Assembly: GCA_945869715.1 (NCBI GenBank)
Contig: CAMBPP010000066.1
Span: 1-7,870, forward strand
Direction: 5' to 3'
DNA from: Bifidobacterium breve
GTDB taxonomy: Bacteria > Actinomycetota > Acidimicrobiia > Acidimicrobiales > Ilumatobacteraceae
DNA length: 7,870 nt
Made by a program: the position numbers and the translations under genes. The notes below the pieces were generated by a model, which saw nothing but the letters and a program-made list of their open reading frames with translations, was not told the origin of the DNA and made no database searches. Of this stretch, positions 1 through 5,695 are shown one piece after another. Within the stretch, counting starts at the first letter, position 1, and each line of letters opens with the position of its first letter.

Positions 1-1
1 C

Positions 2-421
2 TCGGTATATGACAAAGCATGGTCGGCACTTGGCCGCACACTTGACCCCATTACGCCAGATGCATGTGCGTTCTACAACGACCACAGCGTTATTACCGAC
101 GCTGCCGGACAAGTGGTGTTTGAAATTGAAGACGGCGAGCGTTTTGCCGAATGCTTCAGCTCGGGCAAAGCAGCTATTCACCAAAACCACGGTTTGTTTA
201 CTGCAGCAGAAACTGTTGATGCTGCTGCGTACTGGTTCATCAGCATGGAGCGCAGTTGCCATGCACAACTTCTTGCAGAAGCTGCTGGAACACCAAAACT
301 CATTCCACATGAGTGGGCGCAATACAAACGTGACAACACTGCTCATCAACTGGCCGGATGGTTGAACTTCCAACCGTTGTGGGACGACATTTGTGTGTCT
401 GACCCCGACCTGTTCGACTAG
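2..421 (+). CDS. Class II aldolase/adducin family protein, C-terminal part (5' end outside window)
   Basis: An open frame enters from the left edge and ends at TAG 419-421, giving about 139 residues of the C-terminal half. The segment IHQNHGLFTAAETVDAA followed by a long helix (WFISMERSCHAQLLAEA) is the typical end of the class II aldolase/adducin fold. In this family the His of the NHG motif (codon 188-190) is one of the zinc ligands. The other metal-binding His pair and the catalytic acidic residue would lie upstream of the window, so activity cannot be judged. The family includes sugar-phosphate aldolases, epimerases and decarboxylase-like proteins; substrate unknown. The tail HEWAQYKRDNTAHQLAGWLNF resembles the uncharacterised actinobacterial class II aldolase-like group rather than fuculose-phosphate aldolase (inference). 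Six bases separate it from the transporter gene downstream, so the two are probably co-transcribed. Confidence 0.85.
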   Translation, partial: SVYDKAWSALGRTLDPITPDACAFYNDHSVITDAAGQVVFEIEDGERFAECFSSGKAAIHQNHGLFTAAETVDAAAYWFISMERSCHAQLLAEAAGTPKLIPHEWAQYKRDNTAHQLAGWLNFQPLWDDICVSDPDLFD

Positions 422-427
422 GCAGCG

Positions 428-1297
428 TTGACTTCCCCAGCACCTTCGCCTACACCCAATAAGCGTCTCAAAGGTTTTGAAGCAGAGTTACTGTTCATTT
501 TCTCTGCCTTTGCTCTGAACGCGGGCAATGCAATGGGAAAAGCGCAATTCGACAATGTTGCGCCAGCAACCATGGCCTGGCTGCGTATGTTTGGCGCCAT
601 GGTGGTTGCCGTGTGCATTGTTGGCCCACGCCGCCTTGCACCGAAGCTGTGGACACGTCAGGAATTAAAAAGTGCTGCAGTTCTCGGGCTCTCTACTGGC
701 CTTACCAGCACATTTTTTTACATGGCAATTGATCGCTTGCCGTTAGGCAAAGGCGTATCAATTGAATTCATTGGGCCCATTACCGTTGCGGCACTTTTCA
801 CCCGCACCAGGCGCAATGCAGTGGCGCTAGTTGTAGCAGTCATTGGCGTTGCAATTTTGAGTGGCGTTGAGCTGAGTGGCGAACCATTAGGCGTTCTCTT
901 CATTTTCATTGCAGCTATTTTCTGGGGCATTCACATTGTGTATGCGGGCAAAGTTGCAAACGCACACGGCGGGCTCGACGGCTTAGCCATGTCGTTCATT
1001 TTTGGTGCGCTTCTCACGTTCCCCATGGGCGCCCCCGACATTGGCACGGCAATTACCCACCCGTATCTCATTGGGCTCGGCATTGTTGTTGGCGCACTAG
1101 CGAGTGTGACCAGCTACGGCATTGACCAACGCATTTTGCGCATTGTTACGGTGCGGCACTACTCAGTGCTCTTAGCAATGCTGCCCATTGTTGCCACCAT
1201 CTTTGGCTACATGGTGTTTCACCAAACACCACAAGGCTGGGACTACTTAGGAAGTGCGTTGATTATTGCCGGAATTATTTTGCAGGAACGCCGGTAA
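428..1297 (+). CDS. EamA/DMT-family transporter, RhtA-like (threonine/homoserine exporter type)
   Basis: This is a 289-residue, strongly hydrophobic protein with about ten predicted membrane helices in two EamA repeats (roughly residues 18-145 and 152-286). Members of the drug/metabolite transporter superfamily sit in the inner membrane and usually export small metabolites. Several stretches resemble E. coli RhtA: WLRMFGAMVV (51-60), FYMAIDRLPLGKGVSIEFIGP (97-117, end of repeat 1) and the repeat-2 region around HYSVLLAMLPIVATIFG (244-260). Export of Thr/homoserine or a similar amino acid is therefore a reasonable guess but not shown. The only initiator near the expected N-terminus is TTG at 428. 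An in-frame TAG (the stop of the preceding gene) closes the frame at 421, so no upstream start exists; the next Met (residue 36) would cut into helix 1. It follows the aldolase-like gene by 6 bp, and its last 23 bases overlap the convergent gene ending at 1275. Confidence 0.88.
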   Translation: MTSPAPSPTPNKRLKGFEAELLFIFSAFALNAGNAMGKAQFDNVAPATMAWLRMFGAMVVAVCIVGPRRLAPKLWTRQELKSAAVLGLSTGLTSTFFYMAIDRLPLGKGVSIEFIGPITVAALFTRTRRNAVALVVAVIGVAILSGVELSGEPLGVLFIFIAAIFWGIHIVYAGKVANAHGGLDGLAMSFIFGALLTFPMGAPDIGTAITHPYLIGLGIVVGALASVTSYGIDQRILRIVTVRHYSVLLAMLPIVATIFGYMVFHQTPQGWDYLGSALIIAGIILQERR

Positions 1298-1808
1298 GCA
1301 ATTTCCACGACGCAGGCATTGCGGCGCGCACTTGGCTTGGGTTCATGCGCAATGTGGTTTCAGGAACCATGTCGGCAATAACACGACCCTCGCTGTAATG
1401 GGCAGTTACATGAGCAACGCCTTCAAACAATGCACGGCGGCACTCAACAAGGTCGGCTGGTGGCGAGGCATCGAGCCAACCCCAAATGGTGAGCGCGATG
1501 GTGAGGTCGTGAACAACTGGCGCACGACTAAACAACGACGCACGCTTCAAAGCAATGTTGATGCAACCACGCAACGCGTCGTCGACATGCTCACCTTTTT
1601 TTACCTGCACCTGTGGGCGCAACTTTGCAGCAAGCAGCAACACATAACCCTGGTCGGGGCCTTGGTTTCCTAAACGTGCACCACTGGGTTGCAACCCTTC
1701 AATTTCGCCCTTGCGGTCTGGCTGCCAGGCAGCGGGAACATGCTCGGGCGATGCATATGCAGCTGCACCAGTTGTAAAAGAAACAGGAGCGTTACGAGGA
1801 GCGGCCAT
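1275..1808 (-). CDS. Hypothetical protein, cotranscribed with cimA
   Basis: I do not recognise this 177-residue protein. It has no obvious signal peptide or membrane helix and looks cytosolic. The N-terminal 50 residues are rich in Ala, Pro and Gly and lead into GNQGPDQGYVLLLAAKL (48-64). A Lys-rich patch (VQVKKGEH, 67-74) precedes a helical middle (75-130) with ALTIWGWLDA (105-114). A His-containing segment, AHVTAHYSEGRVIADMVPE (132-150), looks like the most conserved part. The reading frame is intact and starts at ATG 1808-1806 with AGGT four bases upstream. It begins 16 bp after the cimA stop on the same strand, so it is most simply the second gene of the cimA transcript and would be subject to the same isoleucine attenuator. 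The 3' end overlaps the convergent transporter gene by 23 bp. That the gene is real is fairly sure from length, spacing and start signal; its function is unknown. Confidence 0.75.
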   Translation of the reverse strand: MAAPRNAPVSFTTGAAAYASPEHVPAAWQPDRKGEIEGLQPSGARLGNQGPDQGYVLLLAAKLRPQVQVKKGEHVDDALRGCINIALKRASLFSRAPVVHDLTIALTIWGWLDASPPADLVECRRALFEGVAHVTAHYSEGRVIADMVPETTLRMNPSQVRAAMPASWKLLTGVPAK

Positions 1809-1824
1809 GACCTAAGAGTAGTTG

Positions 1825-3408
1825 TTATGCCGAGGTGTGCAACAACCCATACACCAATGACTCTTCAAGTGCTTGCCACGATGCTTGGATGATGTTGGCC
1901 GACACACCAATGGTGGTCCATGAACGTTCACCGTTGGTGGCATCAATGAGCACGCGTGTTATTGCACCCGTTGCGGTAGCACCATCGAGAATGCGCACCT
2001 TGTAGTCGGTGAGATGCACCTTCGAGAGTTGCGGGAAATGCTCGAGCAGTGAACCACGCAGTGCTGTGTCGATGGCATTCACTGGGCCGTTGCCTTCCGA
2101 CGTACGAACGAAGCGTTCATCGCCGAGCCAAACTTTCACTGTTGCTTCAGTAGTGAAGGTACCGTCGGCTGCTTCATCGGTTATTACTCGCATGCTTTCC
2201 ACGTTGAAGAACTCTTGTTTCCAACCAGCGGCGTGGCGCATGAGCAATTCCAAAGATGCATCAGCTGCTTCAAAGTGGTAACCCTCGTGCTCGAGGCGCT
2301 TGAGGTCATCAATTACCTGGTTCACTGCAGGGCCATCCATCTTCAAACCGAGTTCGTCGGCTTTCATTTGAATAGTTGCGCGGCCAGCCATTTCTGACAC
2401 CACGAAACGTGTGCCGTTACCTACTAGTTCAGGAACAATGTGCTCATAGGCATCTTTTGCACGAGCTATGGCCGACACATGTAGGCCTGCCTTGTGTGCA
2501 AATGCTGAGGAACCAACATATGGAGCCTGCGGGTTGAGCGGACGGTTCAATACTTCAGCCACAAAGTTGCTCACCGAAGTGAGGCGCTGCATGTTTGCTG
2601 GTGGCAAGCACTCGTAGCCCAACTTCAATTGCAAGTTCGGAATGATGGTGGTGAGGTTTGCATTACCCGTGCGCTCGCCCAAGCCGTTGAGCGTTCCTTG
2701 CACGTGGCGCACGCCGCTTTGTACAGCAGCCATTGAGTTGGCAACAGCACAACCGGTGTCGTCGTGGCAATGAATGCCCAGCGTTGCATCGCCACCAATG
2801 TGCTTACGTACTGCGGCAACAATTTCACCAACTTCACTTGGCAATGAACCACCGTTGGTATCGCACAACACCAAGTGTGTTGCACCTTTCATGACAGCAG
2901 CTTCTAAAACACGTAGCGAGAACTCTTGGTTGTTTTTAAAACCGTCAAAGAAATGCTCCATGTCAACAAGAACGCGCTTGCCGTTGCCCTTCAAAAACTC
3001 CACCGAGTCGGCCACCATGGCAATGCCTTCTTCAAGCGTGGTTTGTAGTGCGTGCTCTACGTGGTAGTCCCAGCACTTTGCCACAATGCACACCGCAGGA
3101 GTTTGTGCTTCAACGAGGTTGCGCAATGTGTCGTCGTCATCTACCTTGCCGCGCGGGCGACGAGTAGAACCAAATGCCACCAACACCGAGTTGGCAAGCT
3201 TCAATTCACTGCGCGCACGAGTAAAGAATTCAATGTCTTTGGGGTTCGCACCTGGCCAGCCGCCTTCAATGAAGTGCACGCCCAAGTAGTCAAGTTGTTC
3301 GGCAATACGAAGTTTGTCTTCCACAGTTGCCGACACGCCTTCCACCTGCATGCCATCACGCAAGGTGGTGTCGAATACTTCAACAAAGTTCTCGTTCTTT
3401 GTGCTCAT
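1825..3408 (-). CDS. cimA: (R)-citramalate synthase
   Basis: CimA condenses pyruvate with acetyl-CoA to (R)-citramalate, the first committed step of the threonine-independent isoleucine route. The 527 residues have the family layout. A TIM-barrel HMGL-like domain carries DTTLRDG (13-19, with the catalytic Arg17 and metal-binding Asp18), the metal-binding HCHDDTG (213-219) and the signature NGLGERTGNA (241-250). A linker subdomain has FAHKAGLHVSAI (303-314), and a C-terminal LeuA-type allosteric/dimerisation domain spans roughly 395-520. The start MSTKNENFVEVFDTTLRDGMQ and the ~527-residue length match the citramalate synthase subgroup, rather than 2-isopropylmalate synthase LeuA or homocitrate synthase. 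The C-terminal domain is known to bind isoleucine as feedback inhibitor in characterised family members. The ATG at 3408 has a purine-rich AGAAAGAAGAAG ribosome site upstream. Expression should be governed by the leader peptide and terminator at 3601-3477. The unrecognised gene at 1808 follows after 16 bp. Confidence 0.95.
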   Translation of the reverse strand: MSTKNENFVEVFDTTLRDGMQVEGVSATVEDKLRIAEQLDYLGVHFIEGGWPGANPKDIEFFTRARSELKLANSVLVAFGSTRRPRGKVDDDDTLRNLVEAQTPAVCIVAKCWDYHVEHALQTTLEEGIAMVADSVEFLKGNGKRVLVDMEHFFDGFKNNQEFSLRVLEAAVMKGATHLVLCDTNGGSLPSEVGEIVAAVRKHIGGDATLGIHCHDDTGCAVANSMAAVQSGVRHVQGTLNGLGERTGNANLTTIIPNLQLKLGYECLPPANMQRLTSVSNFVAEVLNRPLNPQAPYVGSSAFAHKAGLHVSAIARAKDAYEHIVPELVGNGTRFVVSEMAGRATIQMKADELGLKMDGPAVNQVIDDLKRLEHEGYHFEAADASLELLMRHAAGWKQEFFNVESMRVITDEAADGTFTTEATVKVWLGDERFVRTSEGNGPVNAIDTALRGSLLEHFPQLSKVHLTDYKVRILDGATATGAITRVLIDATNGERSWTTIGVSANIIQASWQALEESLVYGLLHTSA

Positions 3409-3476
3409 GTGCTTCTTCTTTCTCTGCTCGTTTAGTCTCGCTGGAATGACGACGTTTCAAACGGGCCCTAGAACGC

Positions 3477-3500
3477 AAAAAGCCGCCGAAGTTCGGCGGC
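3477..3500 (-). terminator. Rho-independent terminator acting as the cimA attenuator
   Basis: On the - strand GCCGCCGAA (3500-3492), a single C, and TTCGGCGGC (3490-3482) form a perfect inverted repeat followed directly by TTTTT (3481-3477). Realistically this is a 7-bp GC stem with a small loop. It is a textbook intrinsic terminator. It sits 24 bases after the stop codon of the isoleucine-rich leader ORF and about 68 bases before the cimA start, downstream of a promoter and upstream of the structural gene. That position is where an attenuator belongs. It would be an odd place for the ilvE terminator, since it lies 216 bases beyond the ilvE stop and after a new promoter. It would also stop any read-through from leuB-ilvE. 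Confidence 0.88.
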
Positions 3501-3501
3501 C

Positions 3502-3524
3502 GCGCACGAGGGAAACCCGTGCGC
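3502..3524 (-). promoter_or_regulatory. Leader RNA hairpin abutting the leader stop codon (pause/antiterminator candidate)
   Basis: GCGCACG (3524-3518) pairs with CGTGCGC (3508-3502) on the - strand. GGG/CCC inside the loop can lengthen the stem with one bulged base. The 5' arm begins on the last base of the leader peptide stop codon, and the 3' arm ends one base before the terminator stem. A ribosome finishing the leader would cover the 5' arm, while a ribosome stalled on the Ile run would leave it free. An extension pairing TTCG (3530-3527) with CGAA (3495-3492) would draw in part of the terminator's 5' arm and could act as antiterminator. That extension is short and interrupted by an asymmetric internal loop, so the exact alternative fold is inferred, not established. 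Confidence 0.65.
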
Positions 3525-3601
3525 TACGAAATAATAATGATGGATACAGCAATAACAGCGATACGGCTGGTGCCGGAAAACTGTGGGGTTGCTGTGGACA
3601 T
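3524..3601 (-). CDS. Isoleucine-rich attenuator leader peptide of cimA
   Basis: A 25-codon ORF starts at ATG 3601-3599 and stops at TAG 3526-3524. It reads Met-Ser-Thr-Ala-Thr-Pro-Gln-Phe-Ser-Gly-Thr-Ser and then RIAVIAVSIIIIS. Six of its 25 residues are Ile (14, 17, 21-24) and two are Val (16, 19). Four consecutive Ile codons (3541-3530) stand just before the last sense codon. There is no Leu codon. This is the hallmark of a ribosome-stalling leader peptide, and it is followed by a hairpin and an intrinsic terminator before cimA. When charged tRNA-Ile is scarce the ribosome should stall in the Ile run and transcription should proceed into cimA; when Ile is plentiful the terminator should form. 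An in-frame GTG lies immediately upstream (3604-3602) and could be the true start. No Shine-Dalgarno is visible, and the promoter spacing suggests a leaderless or nearly leaderless mRNA. Ribosome-mediated attenuation of ilv and leu genes is established in Actinobacteria generally; its use at cimA here is my inference. Confidence 0.85.
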   Translation of the reverse strand: MSTATPQFSGTSRIAVIAVSIIIIS

Positions 3602-3611
3602 CACAGATAAC

Positions 3612-3640
3612 AGTATGCCCCTTCCCTCGCCCATCGTCAA
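3612..3640 (-). promoter_or_regulatory. Sigma70-type promoter of the cimA leader
   Basis: On the - strand TTGACG (3640-3635, five of six matches to the -35 consensus) is followed by a 17-bp spacer (3634-3618) and CATACT (3617-3612, four of six matches to the -10 consensus). An overlapping TACTGT (3615-3610) fits the actinobacterial TANNNT form. Transcription would begin about 7-10 bases downstream, that is at or within a few bases of the GTG/ATG of the leader ORF, so the leader mRNA would be leaderless or nearly so. The promoter lies about 75 bases beyond the ilvE stop, giving cimA its own start separate from leuB-ilvE. Confidence 0.7.
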
Positions 3641-3682
3641 TACCTGCAGGCCCTAAAGCAGACTTTTTTCTTGAGGATTACC

Positions 3683-3703
3683 TGTGGATAAGCCTGTGGG
3701 GAA
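3683..3703 (-). promoter_or_regulatory. DnaA-box-like pair in the ilvE-cimA gap
   Basis: TTATCCACA (3691-3683 on the - strand) is a perfect match to the classical DnaA-box consensus. Twelve bases away in the same orientation lies TTCCCCACA (3703-3695), which differs at two positions. The + strand shows this as the direct repeat CCTGTGG...CCTGTGG. Two weaker relatives in the same orientation occur at 3593-3601 and 3582-3590 inside the leader ORF. The position upstream of the cimA promoter could allow DnaA binding or simply be chance. There is no dnaA or dnaN nearby, so this is not a recognisable oriC. The rest of the gap from 3641 to 3715 shows no gene and no clear ilvE terminator. Confidence 0.35.
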
Positions 3704-3715
3704 TGCTGGGGAAAC

Positions 3716-4636
3716 CTATTTGGCGGGCTCGCACCAGTGTGCATACTCCGGAATTTGACCACGAACGGCCTTTCCGTAGATTTCAGCGACCTTCAAGGTG
3801 ATGGGCCCGGGGCATGGCACCGAGCGGTCGTCGACCGAGTTGATGGCGCTTACTTCCGCGGCCGTACCTACGCAGAAGATCTCTTCGGCGATATAGAGGT
3901 CGGAGCGAGCAAGGTCGCCCTTCACCACTTCATAGCCGAGGTCTTCCAGAATCTTAATGACGCTCCACTGTGTGATGCCTTCAAGGGCACCAGCCGACAA
4001 TGGCGGCGTAATGATTTTGCCGTTGCGTACAACGAACAAGTTTTCACCGGTGCACTCACTAACGAGACCTTCGTTGTTCAACAAGATGGCTTCGTCGTAA
4101 CCGGCCCTCAACGCTTCAACTTTTGCCAGCGATGAGTTGGCGTAGTTAGCAACTGTTTTTGCAGCTGGTGGCAACATGTTGTGGTCGAGTCGCTTCCATG
4201 AAGAAATTTTCATGCGCACACCCTTGGTGAGTGCTTCTTCGCCAAGGTATGCACCCCATGGCCAGCATGCAATAGCTACGTCAACGGTGCACGGCAATGT
4301 GTTCAAACCCATTTCGCCGTATCCATAATACGCAATGGGGCGAATGTAACAACCAGGCAAACCAGTTGAAGCCACAGTGTCTTTTGTTGCTTGCACAAGT
4401 TCAGCAACGCTGTATGGAATTTCCATGCCGAGAATTTTTCCGCTACGCAAGAGGCGTTCAATGTGCTCGGTCAGGCGAAACACTGCTGGGCCTTTTGAAG
4501 TTTCGTAAGCACGAATACCTTCGAACACGCCGGTGCCGTAATGCAAAGTGTGTGTGAGCACGTGCACCTGAGCTTTATCCCAGTCGACAAGCGTGCCGTT
4601 CATCCAGATTTTTGGGGTAGGGATCAAGGTAGGCAT
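3716..4636 (-). CDS. ilvE: Branched-chain amino acid aminotransferase
   Basis: IlvE is the PLP-dependent fold-type IV transaminase that makes Ile, Val and Leu from their 2-oxoacids with glutamate as donor. The 306-residue length is normal for the bacterial group. Recognisable parts are WMNGTLVDWDKAQVHVLTHTLHYGTGVFEGIRAY at the N-terminus (residues 11-44; core LHYGTGVFEG 31-40), the catalytic PLP lysine Lys160 in AAKTVANYANSSLAK (158-172), the cofactor-pocket motif SECTGENLFVV (193-203), and the phosphate-binding stretch ALEGITQWSVIKI (217-229). The presence of the tyrosine-rich YYGYGEMGLN (103-112) fits IlvE better than D-amino-acid transaminase or aminodeoxychorismate lyase. The ATG at 4636 has AAAGGAAT as a good ribosome site. 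It lies 28 bp after leuB on the same strand, so a leuB-ilvE operon is likely. No clear terminator follows; read-through would meet the cimA attenuator. Confidence 0.94.
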   Translation of the reverse strand: MPTLIPTPKIWMNGTLVDWDKAQVHVLTHTLHYGTGVFEGIRAYETSKGPAVFRLTEHIERLLRSGKILGMEIPYSVAELVQATKDTVASTGLPGCYIRPIAYYGYGEMGLNTLPCTVDVAIACWPWGAYLGEEALTKGVRMKISSWKRLDHNMLPPAAKTVANYANSSLAKVEALRAGYDEAILLNNEGLVSECTGENLFVVRNGKIITPPLSAGALEGITQWSVIKILEDLGYEVVKGDLARSDLYIAEEIFCVGTAAEVSAINSVDDRSVPCPGPITLKVAEIYGKAVRGQIPEYAHWCEPAK

Positions 4637-4664
4637 AGCGATTCCTTTCGAGAACGTTCTTAGA

Positions 4665-5660
4665 TTACTTGCTCGCCAAGCGGGCGGCGATGGCGTTTCC
4701 CATTTCTACAGTTGTTCCGGTAACGGCAGGCTCACACGCGCCACGAACACGGTCTGCAGCAGCATTTTCGCCCAAAAAGTCGAGCATTAAGGCTGCCGAC
4801 AAGATGGCTGCCGTGGGGTTGGCCTTGCCGGTACCCACAATGTCGGGGGCGGAACCATGCGATGGTTCGAACATCGAAGGCCCGGTGCGTGAAGGGTTCA
4901 AATTGGCAGACGATGCCACACCAATGCCGCCACTCACTGCCCCACCCAGGTCGGTGAGAATATCGCCAAACAAGTTGTCGGTCACAATGACGTCATAGCG
5001 GTATGGGTCTTCAACGAAGTAAATGCATGCAGCGTCGACATGGTTGTATGCAGTTTTTACCTGCGGGAAATCTTTGGCAACAATGTTGAACGTGCGCTCC
5101 CATAAATCGCCAGAGTAAGTGAGCACGTTTGTTTTGTGTACCAAGGTCACATGCTTGCGCTCGCGCTTCATGGCAAGTTCAAATGCGTAACGCACACAAC
5201 GCTCTACGCCCATGCGCGTGTTCGTGCTGCCCTGTGTTGCCACTTCATGTGGTGTGCCGCGGCGCAACACGCCACCTTCACCCACATATGGGCCTTCGGT
5301 ATTTTCACGAATGACCACGAAGTCGTGCACAGCAGTTTTTCCTGGGGCGACACCCACGAAAGGACGCTGGTTCACGTACAAGTCGAGCTCGAAACGCATC
5401 TTCAACAACAGCCCCCGCTCAATAACGCCAGGGGGTACATCGGGGGTGCCCACAGCGCCCAGCAAGATGGCATCAAAATGGCGCAACTGCTCGAGCACGG
5501 CGTCGGACAAAATTTCCCCGTCGCGCAAATAGCGCTGCCCGCCAAGGTCGAAATCGGTTGTTTCAATGGCCACGCCCGCGGCGCGCACCACCTTTAGTGC
5601 TTCTGCGGTGACCTCTGGGCCAATTCCGTCTCCACCAATGACTGCGATGCGATGTGCCAT
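4665..5660 (-). CDS. leuB: 3-isopropylmalate dehydrogenase
   Basis: LeuB oxidises and decarboxylates 3-isopropylmalate to 2-oxoisocaproate with NAD+. In organisms using the citramalate route it also converts erythro-3-methylmalate to 2-oxobutyrate, linking it to cimA in this window. The 331 residues are of the short actinobacterial type. Visible motifs are the N-terminal GGDGIGPEV (9-17), the substrate-binding region ERGLLLKMRFELDLYVNQRP (81-100) with the Arg residues, RENTEGPYVG (118-127) with catalytic Tyr125, VHKTNVL (174-180) with catalytic Lys176, metal-binding Asp209, Asp233 and Asp237 around the family signature NLFGDILTDLGGAVSGGIG (229-247), and the NAD-loop HGSAPDI (268-274). Isocitrate and tartrate dehydrogenases share the fold, but the ERGLLLKMRFELDLYVN region favours LeuB. 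The start ATG at 5660 has no strong ribosome site. It is divergent from greA with only 35 bp between them. leuCD are not in the window. Confidence 0.93.
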   Translation of the reverse strand: MAHRIAVIGGDGIGPEVTAEALKVVRAAGVAIETTDFDLGGQRYLRDGEILSDAVLEQLRHFDAILLGAVGTPDVPPGVIERGLLLKMRFELDLYVNQRPFVGVAPGKTAVHDFVVIRENTEGPYVGEGGVLRRGTPHEVATQGSTNTRMGVERCVRYAFELAMKRERKHVTLVHKTNVLTYSGDLWERTFNIVAKDFPQVKTAYNHVDAACIYFVEDPYRYDVIVTDNLFGDILTDLGGAVSGGIGVASSANLNPSRTGPSMFEPSHGSAPDIVGTGKANPTAAILSAALMLDFLGENAAADRVRGACEPAVTGTTVEMGNAIAARLASK

Positions 5661-5695
5661 AGGGCGCTAAGCCTACCGATAGCCTGAGGCTTGTT
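5661..5695. promoter_or_regulatory. Divergent leuB/greA intergenic region with dyad symmetry
   Basis: These 35 bases separate two divergent start codons. AAGCCT (5669-5674) and AGGCTT (5687-5692) form an inverted repeat with a 12-bp centre. Inside it, TAGGCT on the - strand (5675-5670) ends 9 bases before the leuB ATG, and TAGCCT on the + strand (5680-5685) ends 10 bases before the greA ATG. Both fit a bare TANNNT -10 pattern, a spacing that would give leaderless transcripts. No convincing -35 boxes accompany them. GAGG at 5686-5689 could instead be a Shine-Dalgarno for greA, which would put that promoter inside leuB. The dyad could also be an operator for an unidentified regulator. Confidence 0.35.

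Noticed and set aside
9..365. 118-codon + strand frame at the left edge
   Set aside because: It is out of frame with the class II aldolase reading that shows the NHG motif over the same bases.
3453..3468. Small palindromes CGTTT-C-AAACG and GGGCCC between the terminator and cimA
   Set aside because: They are too short and have loops too small to be meaningful RNA structures, and no known operator pattern is evident.
3477..3500. Reading the hairpin plus U-tract as the normal ilvE terminator
   Set aside because: It lies more than 200 bases past the ilvE stop and downstream of a promoter and an Ile-rich leader ORF, so an attenuator explains it better, though it would also stop read-through.
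3582..3703. A chromosomal replication origin
   Set aside because: Only one perfect DnaA box is present, there is no extended AT-rich unwinding region, and no dnaA, dnaN or similar gene is nearby.
3409..3715. A T-box or other aptamer riboswitch upstream of cimA
   Set aside because: I see no T-box consensus or specifier-loop layout, and the short Ile-rich ORF followed by a terminator accounts for the region.
5136..5597. 153-codon open frame on the + strand opposite leuB
   Set aside because: It is antisense to a well-supported leuB, and its His/Cys-rich translation is typical of a shadow frame.
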